The notes beneath the pieces are model-generated. The model saw only the letters and a list, made by a program, of their open reading frames with translations. It had not been told where the DNA came from and did no database searches. 64,000 nt of DNA from contig JBNRMJ010000002.1 in the NCBI GenBank assembly GCA_050309435.1, positions 19,896 through 83,895 on the forward strand, written 5' to 3'. Of the stretch, positions 34,194 through 43,055 are shown piece by piece (position 1 is the stretch's first letter; the number at the start of each line of letters is the position of its first letter). The DNA is from CAYXVJ01 sp050309435 (GTDB lineage Bacteria; Bacillota; Clostridia; Saccharofermentanales; Fastidiosipilaceae). The translations under genes and the position numbers were made by a program.

Positions 34194-35411
34194 ATGAATG
34201 ACAATAATTTCGAGCGGGACGATAAACTCATCATGCCCGAAGATGCCCTCGACCGGATCGCCGAAGTCAGGCGCGAACTCGACGACATCGACCAAAATAT
34301 CATGGAACTGGTGGCGAAGCGTCAGGAAATAAGCACCGGTTTATATAGGTATAAAGCCGCTCTGGGTCTTCCCGTGGCGGATCAGGTGCGCGATGTCTTA
34401 AAACTCCAAACTGCCAAAAGCCGCGAATCGGACGATATTGCTTTGGCGCAGACAGCGGTTCAGAAGACGCTTTTAAGGACGAATCGACATATGCAGTTTC
34501 GTCAGAGCAAGGCCTCGGACAAATCCTGGCCTTTGGGCAAGCTTATCGAAAACGCCAGGAGAGCGGACGATAAAGCGGATCGCCAAACGAAGACCGTGTC
34601 TGTTCTGGCCACGAGTGCCTGGAGTTATTCGGGTGGTGCGGGCCGTCTCTATCCCGATGCGAGAATCGTGCCTGCTCGTACGACGGATGCCGCCCTGGCA
34701 CTGCTGAAACAGGAAGCCGTGGATCTGGCCGTACTGCCGGTAAGCAATGCCGCGGTGGGCGATATGCCGGAGCTGGTTCGCATGTTAAAGAACGCGGGTC
34801 TATACATAGTCAATGATATTACAATTCCGCTTCACCTGCGTTTACTGGTTTTACCCGGCACCAAACTCGGCAACATTCGCCGTGTTGTCGGTACGGCCCG
34901 TCACCTCGAACAAGCAGCCAAGCTGATCCAGAAGATGGGCTGGCGAACGGAAGAGGTCGCCCATACGGCCGTCGCTACCAGATTAATTGCCGATCTGAAA
35001 GACCCCGGCATCGCGGCCCTGGGTGCGGTAGGCGGCGGAGAATTGTATAATTTAGTCATGATCGAAACCGAAGTCTTCAAACAGGCTTCCGTTTATTCCC
35101 GTTTTGTTGCCGTGGCACGGGAACCGAGGTATACAGAAGCGGCTGATTGCCTGAGCGTCATGGTTCGGCTTACCCACCAGAGCGGTGCACTCGCAGAGGT
35201 TCTGGCTGTGTTTGCCGACGGGAATGTGAATTTAAAACAGGTTTACTCGATGAACGTCGAGGGTAAATCATGGGAGTATGAGGTATATTTGGAAATCATA
35301 GGCAAGCCGGGGGATGAGAAAGTCATGTCGATTCTCTATGAATTGGATCGCTCGGAAGATAAAGATCTTCATTTCCTCGGATGGTATCAATCAAAAAGCG
35401 CACAGGAGTAG
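34194..35411 (+). CDS. pheA: P-protein-like: chorismate mutase, degenerate prephenate dehydratase, ACT domain
   Basis: A 405-residue fusion with the order of bifunctional P-protein. Residues about 20-100 are an AroQ-type chorismate mutase (RRELDDIDQNIMELVAKRQE, then a Lys-rich helix). About 135-300 corresponds to the prephenate dehydratase region and about 320-400 to an ACT domain (SGALAEVLAVFADGNVNLKQ). The dehydratase motifs are poorly kept: the PEGTFS-like start is absent, the usual PIENS is PVSNA, and the catalytic TRF motif is SRF in VYSRFVAV. The ACT ESRP motif is replaced by YSMN. It may still make phenylpyruvate, or be mainly a chorismate mutase or regulator. The start at 34194 has GGGAG at a long 14-base spacing. 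Confidence 0.78.
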   Translation: MNDNNFERDDKLIMPEDALDRIAEVRRELDDIDQNIMELVAKRQEISTGLYRYKAALGLPVADQVRDVLKLQTAKSRESDDIALAQTAVQKTLLRTNRHMQFRQSKASDKSWPLGKLIENARRADDKADRQTKTVSVLATSAWSYSGGAGRLYPDARIVPARTTDAALALLKQEAVDLAVLPVSNAAVGDMPELVRMLKNAGLYIVNDITIPLHLRLLVLPGTKLGNIRRVVGTARHLEQAAKLIQKMGWRTEEVAHTAVATRLIADLKDPGIAALGAVGGGELYNLVMIETEVFKQASVYSRFVAVAREPRYTEAADCLSVMVRLTHQSGALAEVLAVFADGNVNLKQVYSMNVEGKSWEYEVYLEIIGKPGDEKVMSILYELDRSEDKDLHFLGWYQSKSAQE

Positions 35412-35414
35412 TTT

Positions 35415-36149
35415 ATGATCAGCATTCGGGATGTATCGAAAACCTATGGATCCAGCACCTTGGCGGTGGATCATTTCAGTTTGGAAATCAAATCCGGTGA
35501 GATATTCGGATTTTTGGGTCCGAACGGAGCGGGTAAGACGACTTTGCTCAAGATGATGACAGGCATCATCGATGCGGACAGCGGGACGATCCTGCTTGAC
35601 GGGAAAGATATTTCGACGGAGGCTATAGAGGCGAAAAAGAGTCTGGGTTTCGTACCGGACGACCCCAATATTTTCCTGCGCTTGAAGGGCCTGGAGTATC
35701 TGAACTTCATGGCTGACATCTACGGAGTTTCCCAAGCCGATCGCGTGTCGCGCATCGAGGAACTCAGCCGCGAGTTTTCTCTCGAGGACGTACTGGGTGA
35801 TCGCATTCAGAGCTATTCGCACGGCATGCGTCAGAAGATCGTACTGATCGGTGCCCTGCTTCATAATCCTCCGATCTGGCTGCTCGACGAACCGATGACG
35901 GGTCTGGATCCCCGCGCCAGCTTCCAGCTCAAGAACCGCATGAGACAGCACGCGGATCAAGGCTATACCGTTCTTTTTTCCACGCATGTTCTGGATGTGG
36001 CCGAAAAGGTCTGCGACCGCGTGGCGATTATTGATAAAGGCAAGCTTTTGTTCTGCGGCACGATTCCCGAACTTCGCGAGAATTATGCGAACGATGCTTC
36101 GCTCGAGGCCATGTTCTTGCAGCTGGTCGATGTTGCCGAGGGTTCGTAG
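35415..36149 (+). CDS. ABC transporter ATP-binding protein (ABC-2 type exporter)
   Basis: A 244-residue ATPase with Walker A GPNGAGKTT (about 36-44), an LKMMTG segment, signature SHGMRQK, Walker B IWLLDEPMTGLDP and a switch His in FSTHVLD. The SHGMRQK signature (in place of LSGG) is usual for the CcmA/NatA-type ATPases that serve ABC-2 exporters. CAGGAG precedes the ATG. The permease gene begins 2 bases after its stop, so the two form an exporter. The start lies 3 bases after the P-protein stop, so it may also be read through from aroB-pheA. Confidence 0.93.
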   Translation: MISIRDVSKTYGSSTLAVDHFSLEIKSGEIFGFLGPNGAGKTTLLKMMTGIIDADSGTILLDGKDISTEAIEAKKSLGFVPDDPNIFLRLKGLEYLNFMADIYGVSQADRVSRIEELSREFSLEDVLGDRIQSYSHGMRQKIVLIGALLHNPPIWLLDEPMTGLDPRASFQLKNRMRQHADQGYTVLFSTHVLDVAEKVCDRVAIIDKGKLLFCGTIPELRENYANDASLEAMFLQLVDVAEGS

Positions 36150-36151
36150 AG

Positions 36152-37879
36152 ATGGGTAAGACTGATATTTTTTCGAGGATTCTGCTTTTACTGCGCCTGC
36201 TTCTGGGCGGGACTCGATTTCTGGCAAGCGGCCAGGAGACTAAACAGCGTAAACCGCTGGTGAAAGTTGCGATCGGCATTGCTTCTGCTCTACTGGTCGT
36301 TTACCTGATCGGCATCGTGGTTTTCATGGTGTACAGCATAACTTCCGTCCTGGCGAAAGTGAATCTGGCCTGGGTGCTTCCGGGTATGTTTCTCTCGCTT
36401 TATGCGATGATGGTTTTTGTTTTCGGAATATATTATGTTATCAGTGTTTTTTACTATTCCGATGAAAATACGATAATACTGGCGCTGCCTTTTCGGCCCG
36501 TTGAGATCGTTGGCGCTAAATTTCTCCAGACCCTGATCTATGAATATATGATCGGTCTGGCGATGTTCCTGCCGGCCTTTGTGACTTATGGCGTGGTGAC
36601 GGGCGAGAACGTTGTATATTATCTTATGTTGATACCGCTCCTGCTGCTGGCACCGGTCATTCCTCTGGCTTTGATAGCGGTGGTTATCATGCTGCTGATG
36701 CGGGTCATTCCCTTTGCGAGGAATAAGGACAGAGTTGCGACGATCATGAATATCGTTTTGATGTTTGTTATTGTCGGCATATCTCTTTTTTTCAGCCGTC
36801 CGATGTCCGAAGAAGAGCTGATTGCTCTGATTCTCGGCGGAGAAGGCGGGAGCGGTCTGAGTGCCATGACCCGATTGACCGCGATTTTTCCGGGCTTTAG
36901 TTTTGCCGTGGATGCCATAACAAGTCGAAACGGTCTGTCGCTGCTGTTCTTTATCCTCTCGTCTCTGGCTGCGGCGGCTCTGGTACTTTTTGTCGGCAGC
37001 CGCGTTTATGCGAGGACGATTCTGAACTTCTCCGATGGTTCGGGAAAGAAACTTGCGGTGAGCAGAGAAGAGCTCAACACGGCCAGTATGGCCAAATCGG
37101 GCCTCTACGCCCTCTTCGTAAAAGAAATGAGGATGCTGCTGAGAACGCCGGCATATCTGATGAACAATATCCTCTCCGCCTTTATCATGCCTGTGTTTTT
37201 GCTTATCACACCTTTTATCTACGGGTCGGAGATGAGCTCGGATCTGGATATTTTGAAAGAGGAGATTGGAGCCGCGCTGGGCAACTGGCTGAATCCGGCA
37301 GCAGACTACCGTCTGCCCGTGATCATCGGACTGGCTGTCGTGGCGGCTTACACGCTTAGTTTCGGTAATATGAATATGATCAGCGCAACCGCTGTTTCAC
37401 GCGAAGGTACGAATGCTTTTGTCATGAAGTATATTCCGCAGCCTTATCATGTTCAGTTCGTGGCCAAGTGCCTGCCTGCCCTGATCCTGTCGCTCATACC
37501 GAATCTGATCGTGATCGCGGTTCTCCGGATCCTGCTTCCTCTTCCGCTCTCGCTCATGCTCGTGCTCGTCGTTTTATTGCTGCTCGGAACGGTTCTGACC
37601 GTGATGGTCGGTTTGATCTTCGACGTGGCTTCGCCGAAGCTCAAGTGGGAAAATGAAACCCAGGCCGTTAAGAACAATATGAACGCGATCTTTTCGATGC
37701 TGGCCGGTCTCGTGCTCTGCGTGATACCCGGAGGCCTGGCTTTCCTGGGATGGAAACTGGAATGGACGCCGGCGATTTATATCGCACTGACCGTCGTCCT
37801 TCTCGCCCTGGCTTCTGCGGGAGTCGCTGTCTTCCTGCTTCGTTTCGTGCCGCGGCAGATGAGTCGTCTGGATCTTTGA
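36152..37879 (+). CDS. Multi-helix ABC exporter permease
   Basis: A 575-residue membrane protein with about 12 hydrophobic segments, the long ABC-2-like permease type (putative ABC exporter). N-terminal and central loops are short. One soluble loop is Glu/Gly-rich (MSEEELIALILGGEGGSG). A conserved-looking soluble segment LFVKEMRMLLRTPAYLMNN lies in the middle, where such permeases contact their ATPase. It directly follows the ATPase gene and its ribosome binding site is weak, consistent with translational coupling. The cargo is unknown. Confidence 0.85.
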   Translation: MGKTDIFSRILLLLRLLLGGTRFLASGQETKQRKPLVKVAIGIASALLVVYLIGIVVFMVYSITSVLAKVNLAWVLPGMFLSLYAMMVFVFGIYYVISVFYYSDENTIILALPFRPVEIVGAKFLQTLIYEYMIGLAMFLPAFVTYGVVTGENVVYYLMLIPLLLLAPVIPLALIAVVIMLLMRVIPFARNKDRVATIMNIVLMFVIVGISLFFSRPMSEEELIALILGGEGGSGLSAMTRLTAIFPGFSFAVDAITSRNGLSLLFFILSSLAAAALVLFVGSRVYARTILNFSDGSGKKLAVSREELNTASMAKSGLYALFVKEMRMLLRTPAYLMNNILSAFIMPVFLLITPFIYGSEMSSDLDILKEEIGAALGNWLNPAADYRLPVIIGLAVVAAYTLSFGNMNMISATAVSREGTNAFVMKYIPQPYHVQFVAKCLPALILSLIPNLIVIAVLRILLPLPLSLMLVLVVLLLLGTVLTVMVGLIFDVASPKLKWENETQAVKNNMNAIFSMLAGLVLCVIPGGLAFLGWKLEWTPAIYIALTVVLLALASAGVAVFLLRFVPRQMSRLDL

Positions 37880-37906
37880 ATCAGGGTTCATTCGTAACAT
37901 CTTTAG

Positions 37907-37934
37907 TTGCAAAATAGTAATTCAAGTGTATACT
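37907..37934 (+). promoter_or_regulatory. Promoter of the ribU transcript
   Basis: TTGCAA (37907-37912), a 16-base spacer and TATACT (37929-37934) lie just upstream of the FMN riboswitch. The transcript would start about 7-10 bases before the aptamer. Confidence 0.6.
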
Positions 37935-37947
37935 ATGCTTAACAGTT

Positions 37948-38069
37948 GTCTTCGGGGCGGGGTTAGATTCCCCACCGGCGGTAATCACGAGAGTGAAAAG
38001 CCCGCGAACCCTACGGGGTTGATCTGGTGAGATTCCAGAGCCGACGGTATAGTCCGGATGGTAGAAGAA
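37948..38069 (+). ncRNA. FMN riboswitch (RFN element)
   Basis: The conserved RFN blocks appear in order: TCTTCGGGGCGGGGT, the CCCCACCGGCGGTA side, AGCCCGCGA, the GATCTGGTGAGATTCCAGAG arm and CCGACGGTATAGTC with GGATGGTAGAAGAA. It binds FMN in the nascent transcript. A terminator hairpin lies 30 bases downstream (38,099-38,133), before ribU, so the switch most likely works by transcription termination: FMN bound, ribU off. Confidence 0.97.
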
Positions 38070-38098
38070 ACACATAACCTATTTTGGTGAGTGAAACG

Positions 38099-38133
38099 TC
38101 CCGTACAGAATTATTTCTGGACGGGATTTTTTT
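38099..38133 (+). terminator. FMN-controlled terminator before ribU
   Basis: TCCCGT and CAGAA (38099-38110) pair with TTCTG and ACGGGA (38115-38126) around one A-G mismatch. Seven T residues follow. It sits between aptamer and gene and is presumably the expression platform. Confidence 0.85.
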
Positions 38134-38171
38134 CTTCGAGGCAACGAACTATAAGAAAAGAGGTTTGTTTT

Positions 38172-38750
38172 ATGAATCGAAAGAAAACACTTACAATGGC
38201 CACCGTTGCCATACTTGCGGCTTTATCCATCGTGATGCTCCTGGTCATACCGACCATTCCGCTTTTCCCGGCCGCACCCTTCCTGCGTTATGACATGGCC
38301 GATGTGCCGATCCTGGTCGGATCCCTGCTGCTTGGCCCTTTGCCGGGATTTACGATCCTCGTGATTGTCTCGGCCATCCAGGCTTTCGCCATGGGTATGG
38401 ATGGCATCCTGGGTTTCCTGATGCATGTACTGGCTTCGGGTATCCTGCTCTTGATCCCGTCTATCCTCTATCGTCGTAAACCGACTTTCCGCAGACTGGT
38501 GATCGGTCTGGCGCTGGGTACGCTGGGCATGACCGTGATGATGGCGGGCTGGAACCTGATCATTACGCCGATTTTCCTGGGTGCTCCGCTCGAGGCCGTT
38601 TTGGAACTGATGCTGCCGGCTATTATTCCCTTTAACCTTGTGAAGGCAGGGCTTAACAGCCTGATCACGGGTGTGGTCTTCTACAGCCTTCGTCCTTTGC
38701 AGATTCGTTTATTTCGCCAGGCGGAAACCCGCAGCGGCCAGCATGCCTGA
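38172..38750 (+). CDS. ribU: Riboflavin ECF transporter S component RibU
   Basis: The substrate-binding membrane subunit of an ECF-type vitamin importer, about 192 residues. It has five or six helices, an N-terminal LTMATVAILAALSIVM segment, the LRYDMADVPILVGSLLLGP loop that is typical of RibU, and an NLVKAGLNSLITG end. The FMN riboswitch upstream supports riboflavin as substrate. The ATG at 38172 follows AGAGG at 8 bases; an earlier in-frame start would place coding sequence inside the terminator. The EcfA-EcfA'-EcfT module is not in the window and is probably shared. Confidence 0.95.
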   Translation: MNRKKTLTMATVAILAALSIVMLLVIPTIPLFPAAPFLRYDMADVPILVGSLLLGPLPGFTILVIVSAIQAFAMGMDGILGFLMHVLASGILLLIPSILYRRKPTFRRLVIGLALGTLGMTVMMAGWNLIITPIFLGAPLEAVLELMLPAIIPFNLVKAGLNSLITGVVFYSLRPLQIRLFRQAETRSGQHA

Positions 38751-38837
38751 AACAGAGGCATCTGTCTCATTACCCATAGGCATCGACAAATCCCTGTAGT
38801 AAAATAAGGTCAGCTTGAAGCTTGCCTGCTGCAGATC

Positions 38838-38873
38838 AAAACGACCGGGCAGATACTCCCGGTCGTTTTCTTC
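38838..38873 (+). terminator. Terminator of the ribU transcript
   Basis: AAACGACCGGG (38839-38849) pairs with CCCGGTCGTTT (38858-38868), followed by T-rich TTCTTCT. Confidence 0.85.
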
Positions 38874-38900
38874 TATAGATGGTTCACGGAGGTGGAATCG

Positions 38901-39329
38901 ATGAAACGTAGCGTGAGTAGCGAACAGATTCTCTGGAAGGATCGCAAACGTATTTTAGGTATGCCGATTTCTTTTACCCGATATGAGGTAACGGAAAGTT
39001 CTCTGACCATACGTTCCGGTTTTTTCACAACCAGGACCGACGAAATTTCCCTGTATCGCATCTTGGATTTCAATCTGGTCCGAACCCTCGGTCAGAAGAT
39101 TTTCGGTGTCGGGACGCTGGCGATCTACAGCGGTGACAAGTCGCACGCCAAATTCGATCTGGTCAATATCAGGAAGGCCGATCTGGTGCGAAAGCTTCTC
39201 GGACAGCTGGTGGAAGCGGAGCGGGAGCGTAAACGTGTTTCTTCGCGTGAAATGTACGGCGCTTCCTTCGACAATGATCCGGACTGGGTAGATGCCAACC
39301 AGGACGGAATTCCGGATGTATTCCAGTAA
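38901..39329 (+). CDS. Bacterial PH-domain protein with a calcium-loop-like tail
   Basis: A 142-residue protein. Residues about 12-100 form a YdbS-type bacterial PH domain (ITSYEV-like strand, SGFFTTRTDEISLYRILDF, the DLVNIRKADLVRKLLGQL helix). The last residues read DPDWVDANQDGIPDVF, which looks like a D-x-N-x-D-G-x-P-D calcium loop of the thrombospondin-3/dockerin kind. It has no signal peptide or membrane helix. The ATG at 38901 follows GGAGG at 8 bases; an in-frame GTG at 38892 would overlap that site. It lies between ribU and a two-component system. Confidence 0.8.
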   Translation: MKRSVSSEQILWKDRKRILGMPISFTRYEVTESSLTIRSGFFTTRTDEISLYRILDFNLVRTLGQKIFGVGTLAIYSGDKSHAKFDLVNIRKADLVRKLLGQLVEAERERKRVSSREMYGASFDNDPDWVDANQDGIPDVFQ

Positions 39330-39387
39330 TTCCGGAGTCTGATGCTTTATTTAATGATTTCTTTATAAACGGCCGTGCCCGATCTCC

Positions 39388-39393
39388 TATAAT
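39388..39393 (+). promoter_or_regulatory. Putative -10 box of the two-component operon
   Basis: A perfect TATAAT lies 31 bases before the response-regulator ATG. No good -35 box is seen at 16-18 bases, so the promoter may need an activator. Confidence 0.4.
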
Positions 39394-39423
39394 CTATTTA
39401 AGAAAGTGTAAAGGAGTCGTGTT

Positions 39424-40143
39424 ATGGTGAGTCAAAGAGGTGCGAAAATCCTGATCTGCGATGACGATCCGGATATCGTACGCGCATTGTCCATTTACCT
39501 GGGTAACGAAGGCTTCGATGTTTATACGGCTTATTCGGGTCGCGAGGCTTTGGACGTGCTCGACGAGGTCGGCATCGATCTGACCCTGATGGATATCATG
39601 ATGCCCGAACTCGACGGCATTTCGGCGACCCATAAAATACGCGAACGCTATAATCTTCCGATTATTTTCATCTCCGCCAAGTCCGAGGATCGCGACAAGA
39701 TCTCGGGCCTTCATGCAGGCGCCGACGATTATATCACGAAACCCTTTAATCCCGCCGAAGTGATCGCCAGGGTTCGCTCCCAGCTGCGTCGCTATACGCT
39801 CCTGGGCGGACGGGAGTCCGGTGACACGGTATACGAGAGCGGCGGTCTGGCCATCGATACGGACAAGCAGATCTGCACGGTCAACGGACGCGAGATCTAT
39901 CTGACGAAATCCGAATATCGCATTTTACTCTTCTTGCTTAAAAACAAGGGCCGCGTGTTTCGCTCCGAGGAAATTTACGAATCCGTCTGGCAGCAAGAAG
40001 CCCTGGGCAGCGAATCGGTCATCAGCGTGCATATTTTTCATATCCGGGAGAAAATCGAAGCCAATCCCAGGAATCCGCAGTATATCAAGGTTTTGTGGGG
40101 AAAGGGTTACAAGCTTGAAGATATGGAGGAAAAAGCCCGATGA
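39424..40143 (+). CDS. OmpR/PhoB-family response regulator
   Basis: A 239-residue DNA-binding response regulator. The receiver domain (about 8-122) has the acidic pair ICDDDPD, the phosphorylated Asp57 in LMDIMMPE, the Thr/Ser position IFISAKS and the Lys in TKPFNP. The C-terminal winged helix (about 140-236) has EIYLTKSEYRILLFLLKN and SVISVHIFHIREKIE. AAAGGAG precedes the ATG. Its stop overlaps the kinase start by ATGA, so the two proteins are made together. The target genes are unknown. Confidence 0.95.
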   Translation: MVSQRGAKILICDDDPDIVRALSIYLGNEGFDVYTAYSGREALDVLDEVGIDLTLMDIMMPELDGISATHKIRERYNLPIIFISAKSEDRDKISGLHAGADDYITKPFNPAEVIARVRSQLRRYTLLGGRESGDTVYESGGLAIDTDKQICTVNGREIYLTKSEYRILLFLLKNKGRVFRSEEIYESVWQQEALGSESVISVHIFHIREKIEANPRNPQYIKVLWGKGYKLEDMEEKAR

Positions 40144-42401
40144 AATATCTACTGCATTCCATACCGCTCAAGATCGCGGCGACGATTCTCGCCTCCGCAA
40201 GTCTACTGATCGCGATTTTCTCGTTAACTGCAAGCATTGTATACTATGACCGGATCTTCACGACTGATGAAAACTGGTACGAAAGCAAAGGCATGAGCCG
40301 TCACAACGAGCAGGTCGTGAATCTCATCTGGATGAACATGGAGTATGCCATGGCTCTGGAGGAAAAGGGCACGGCGGTTCGCGAACTACCCGCGAAAGAT
40401 CTGGAGCATGCCTACGATCTTTTTATGTATCCCCGGGATTACGGCGATCACGCAAGTTATGTGAACAATAATCTGGAGGGGTTCTATCGGGCGGGATTAA
40501 GCGATATATCCATATACACGAAGCTGTATGCCGTGTCGGACGGCAAGCGTGTCTTATATCATTCGCCTGAGTTGAAACTGTCAGAAATCGGCGAGGACGC
40601 GAGTCCGGAAGGCTTAATGAAGAGTTTTAAAAGTCTGGCTTCTGTCGAGCCGGTCCTGCTGGACAGCCTGAGTGCCGTGTATACCGTGGACGATCAAACG
40701 TATCAGGGCGACAGAGCTTATTTATACAGCGAAGTTGCAAGTTCCGATTTTCGTTATTTCATCTATCTGCCGGCAGTTTCTGCAGCTAATGTCGACGGTT
40801 TTCTAGGTTATGAGAAACTATTTTATCAGATGGCGCCGTACCGGACTTTACTTCCTTGGATTGCCTTCTTCAGTTCTGCGATATTTATCCTCTTATTGAC
40901 CTATCTCTGGAGTGCGGCCGGTTATCGTCGCCGGGCAGACGGTACGTATACGCTACGAGGCGAAATCACTTTATCCTGGTTCGACCGGATTCCCTTTGAG
41001 CTGATGGCGGGAGCGATGTCCACAGGTGTCGGACTGCTCTTGTTACTGGCGGTTGAAGCAGGGGAGATGGCACAGATCAGATTCCCCGAGGCGCTCTTTG
41101 ATTTTCGTATGGATCCCGGCTACATCAGCCGCCTGATCGGCCCTTTATGGCCGGCTGTGCTGGCTTGTCTGCTGGCCGTTATCGCCGCTGCCGTATTCCT
41201 CTTAAGTCTGATTCGTCGCCTGAAAGCCAGGTCTTTCTGGCGTTACTCTCTCATCGGCTACATGATTTTCGGCATCAAGAAGAGCTGGCAGCGCCTTTAT
41301 CGGCGTATCAACGGTAAACCGGCCCTCTTGCTCTTACTGATCCCTTATCTTGTTTTGGTTTTGATATTTCTGGCCTTCTTTTCCTATGGAAGATACGATG
41401 GCTTTGCCTCTTTTATCAGTTTCCTGATCGGCCTGGCGCTCTTCGTGGCTCTGCCGCTTCTGCTTCTTTCGCATCTGATTTACCTGAAACAGAGCAGTGC
41501 CAAATTAACGGAGTTTTCTCTGGCTCTGGCCGAAGGGGAGGAGCCGCAGGAGATTCCGACGAATAAACTGCATCCGGATTTCAGACCGCTGGAAGAAAAC
41601 CTGCGTAAACTCGACGAAGGCTTGCAGCAGGCCGTGAGCAAACAACTTCAGGCGGACCGCTTGAAGACCGACTTGATCACAAATGTCTCTCATGACCTCA
41701 AAACACCGCTGACTTCGATTATCAACTATATCGACTTACTGAAACGAGAAGGTCTTGACAGCGATAACGCTCCGTCATACCTGGAAACACTGGATCAGAA
41801 GGCTAATCGTCTGAAACAGTTGACCGAGGATCTGGTCGAAGCGTCAAAAGCCTCCAGCGGAAACCTCTCGGTCGAGCGCGAGTGGCTGGATCTGATCGAA
41901 CTGATGCGTCAGGCTTGCGGCGAATTCGAAGAGAAAATGCTGGAGAAAAAGCTGAATCTTGTTATGCGCCTGCCGGAAAACACGCCTAGACTCATGATCT
42001 GGAACGATGGCGGACATATCTGGCGGATTGTGGAAAACCTGATGGATAACGCAAGAAAATATGCCCTGCCGGGCAGTCGCGTTTATCTCACGCTTCGTTT
42101 ACTAAGCGAGGCGTGGATCCTGGAGGTGAAAAACATCTCCGCCATGCAAATCGATTTATCGACATCGGACCTCATGGAACGCTTCGTTCGCGGCGACAGC
42201 GCGCGAAGCAGCGAAGGTTCGGGTCTGGGTCTTTCCATTACGAGCAGTCTGGCAGGCCTGCTGGGCGGTCGCATGGATCTTGATGTCAAAGATGACGTGT
42301 TTACGGCCACGATTACACTGCCGGTTGTAAACGCGCCTTATCCTGCCGATTCGGGAGAAGCAGCGGTTATCGAAGAAGACCGTAAAACTTCGGAAGAGTA
42401 A
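40140..42401 (+). CDS. Polytopic sensor histidine kinase
   Basis: A 753-residue kinase. A first membrane helix (about 10-32) is followed by an extracytoplasmic region of about 200 residues, then a further membrane block of about five helices (about 238-455). The HisKA domain has the phosphorylated His518 in VSHDLKTPLTS. The catalytic domain has the N-box IVENLMDNARKYA and the GLGLSITSSLAGLLGG G-box. A large multi-helix block after the sensor domain is unusual for VanS/PhoR-like kinases, which have two helices, and suggests it senses something in or near the membrane. It is co-translated with the upstream regulator. Confidence 0.92.
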   Translation: MKYLLHSIPLKIAATILASASLLIAIFSLTASIVYYDRIFTTDENWYESKGMSRHNEQVVNLIWMNMEYAMALEEKGTAVRELPAKDLEHAYDLFMYPRDYGDHASYVNNNLEGFYRAGLSDISIYTKLYAVSDGKRVLYHSPELKLSEIGEDASPEGLMKSFKSLASVEPVLLDSLSAVYTVDDQTYQGDRAYLYSEVASSDFRYFIYLPAVSAANVDGFLGYEKLFYQMAPYRTLLPWIAFFSSAIFILLLTYLWSAAGYRRRADGTYTLRGEITLSWFDRIPFELMAGAMSTGVGLLLLLAVEAGEMAQIRFPEALFDFRMDPGYISRLIGPLWPAVLACLLAVIAAAVFLLSLIRRLKARSFWRYSLIGYMIFGIKKSWQRLYRRINGKPALLLLLIPYLVLVLIFLAFFSYGRYDGFASFISFLIGLALFVALPLLLLSHLIYLKQSSAKLTEFSLALAEGEEPQEIPTNKLHPDFRPLEENLRKLDEGLQQAVSKQLQADRLKTDLITNVSHDLKTPLTSIINYIDLLKREGLDSDNAPSYLETLDQKANRLKQLTEDLVEASKASSGNLSVEREWLDLIELMRQACGEFEEKMLEKKLNLVMRLPENTPRLMIWNDGGHIWRIVENLMDNARKYALPGSRVYLTLRLLSEAWILEVKNISAMQIDLSTSDLMERFVRGDSARSSEGSGLGLSITSSLAGLLGGRMDLDVKDDVFTATITLPVVNAPYPADSGEAAVIEEDRKTSEE

Positions 42402-42422
42402 AATTAATAAAAATAAGAAAAC

Positions 42423-42475
42423 AATGCCTGGAAAGCAGATATCCCGACGGAGATGCTTTCCAGGCATTTTCTCTC
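42423..42475. terminator. Bidirectional terminator after the two-component operon
   Basis: AATGCCTGGAAAGCA (42423-42437) pairs perfectly over 15 bp with TGCTTTCCAGGCATT (42454-42468). T-rich tails lie on both sides, serving the kinase and the convergent flavin-reductase gene. Confidence 0.88.
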
Positions 42476-42488
42476 TTGTTTACGACTC

Positions 42489-43055
42489 TTACTGGTCATC
42501 GTCCTCGTTCTTCGGGTATTGTTTTTGGGCTTGCATGAAATGCTCGATCTCGCCTACATAGCGGTAACGGTAATCGCCCTCCGACAGATGCTCTTTATTG
42601 ACCACCGGATCGGTATACGCTTCGCCACGCAGCTGATCGACATAAAGCTTGCGGCAAATCAAAACGAAGCTGGATTCGCGGATGTATGGAATGCCTTCGA
42701 AAAAGTCCAGATGAAAATCACATTCGAGGTATTTATCCATATGGCGACCGCTGTGCGTACCGAAAAATATCATGCTGTCCCGGTACTCTTTATCGAACAG
42801 AGAGATCGTGAAATGCGAGTGCTTATCCAAAAATTCTCTTGTATAACGTTGCGGATGGATCAGAAGCTCGACAACTTTTCTGTTCATGGCGACTCCCATC
42901 AGTCCCCAGTTCGACATCATGCTGTTAGCCAGATTCTCATCGCCCGCCGTTATTAACATACCGTGATTCTGAATGAGATCAAAAGGATTGAACTTCAGTT
43001 GCGACGGCTTTACCTCGGTAAATAGGCTGTTCTCTTGTTCCATTATTTCGGACAT
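42489..43055 (-). CDS. Flavin-reductase-like domain protein
   Basis: A 188-residue protein of the flavin-reductase-like split-barrel superfamily that binds FMN or FAD. It has LITAGDENLANSMMSNWG in the N-terminal flavin-binding region and FFGTHSGRHMDKY in the second half. There is no signal peptide. AGGAGG lies before the ATG. It is a single gene, convergent with the two-component operon and divergent from the CapA gene. Such proteins in anaerobes may reduce free flavins or act in oxygen detoxification. The substrate is not assigned. Confidence 0.87.
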   Translation of the reverse strand: MSEIMEQENSLFTEVKPSQLKFNPFDLIQNHGMLITAGDENLANSMMSNWGLMGVAMNRKVVELLIHPQRYTREFLDKHSHFTISLFDKEYRDSMIFFGTHSGRHMDKYLECDFHLDFFEGIPYIRESSFVLICRKLYVDQLRGEAYTDPVVNKEHLSEGDYRYRYVGEIEHFMQAQKQYPKNEDDDQ

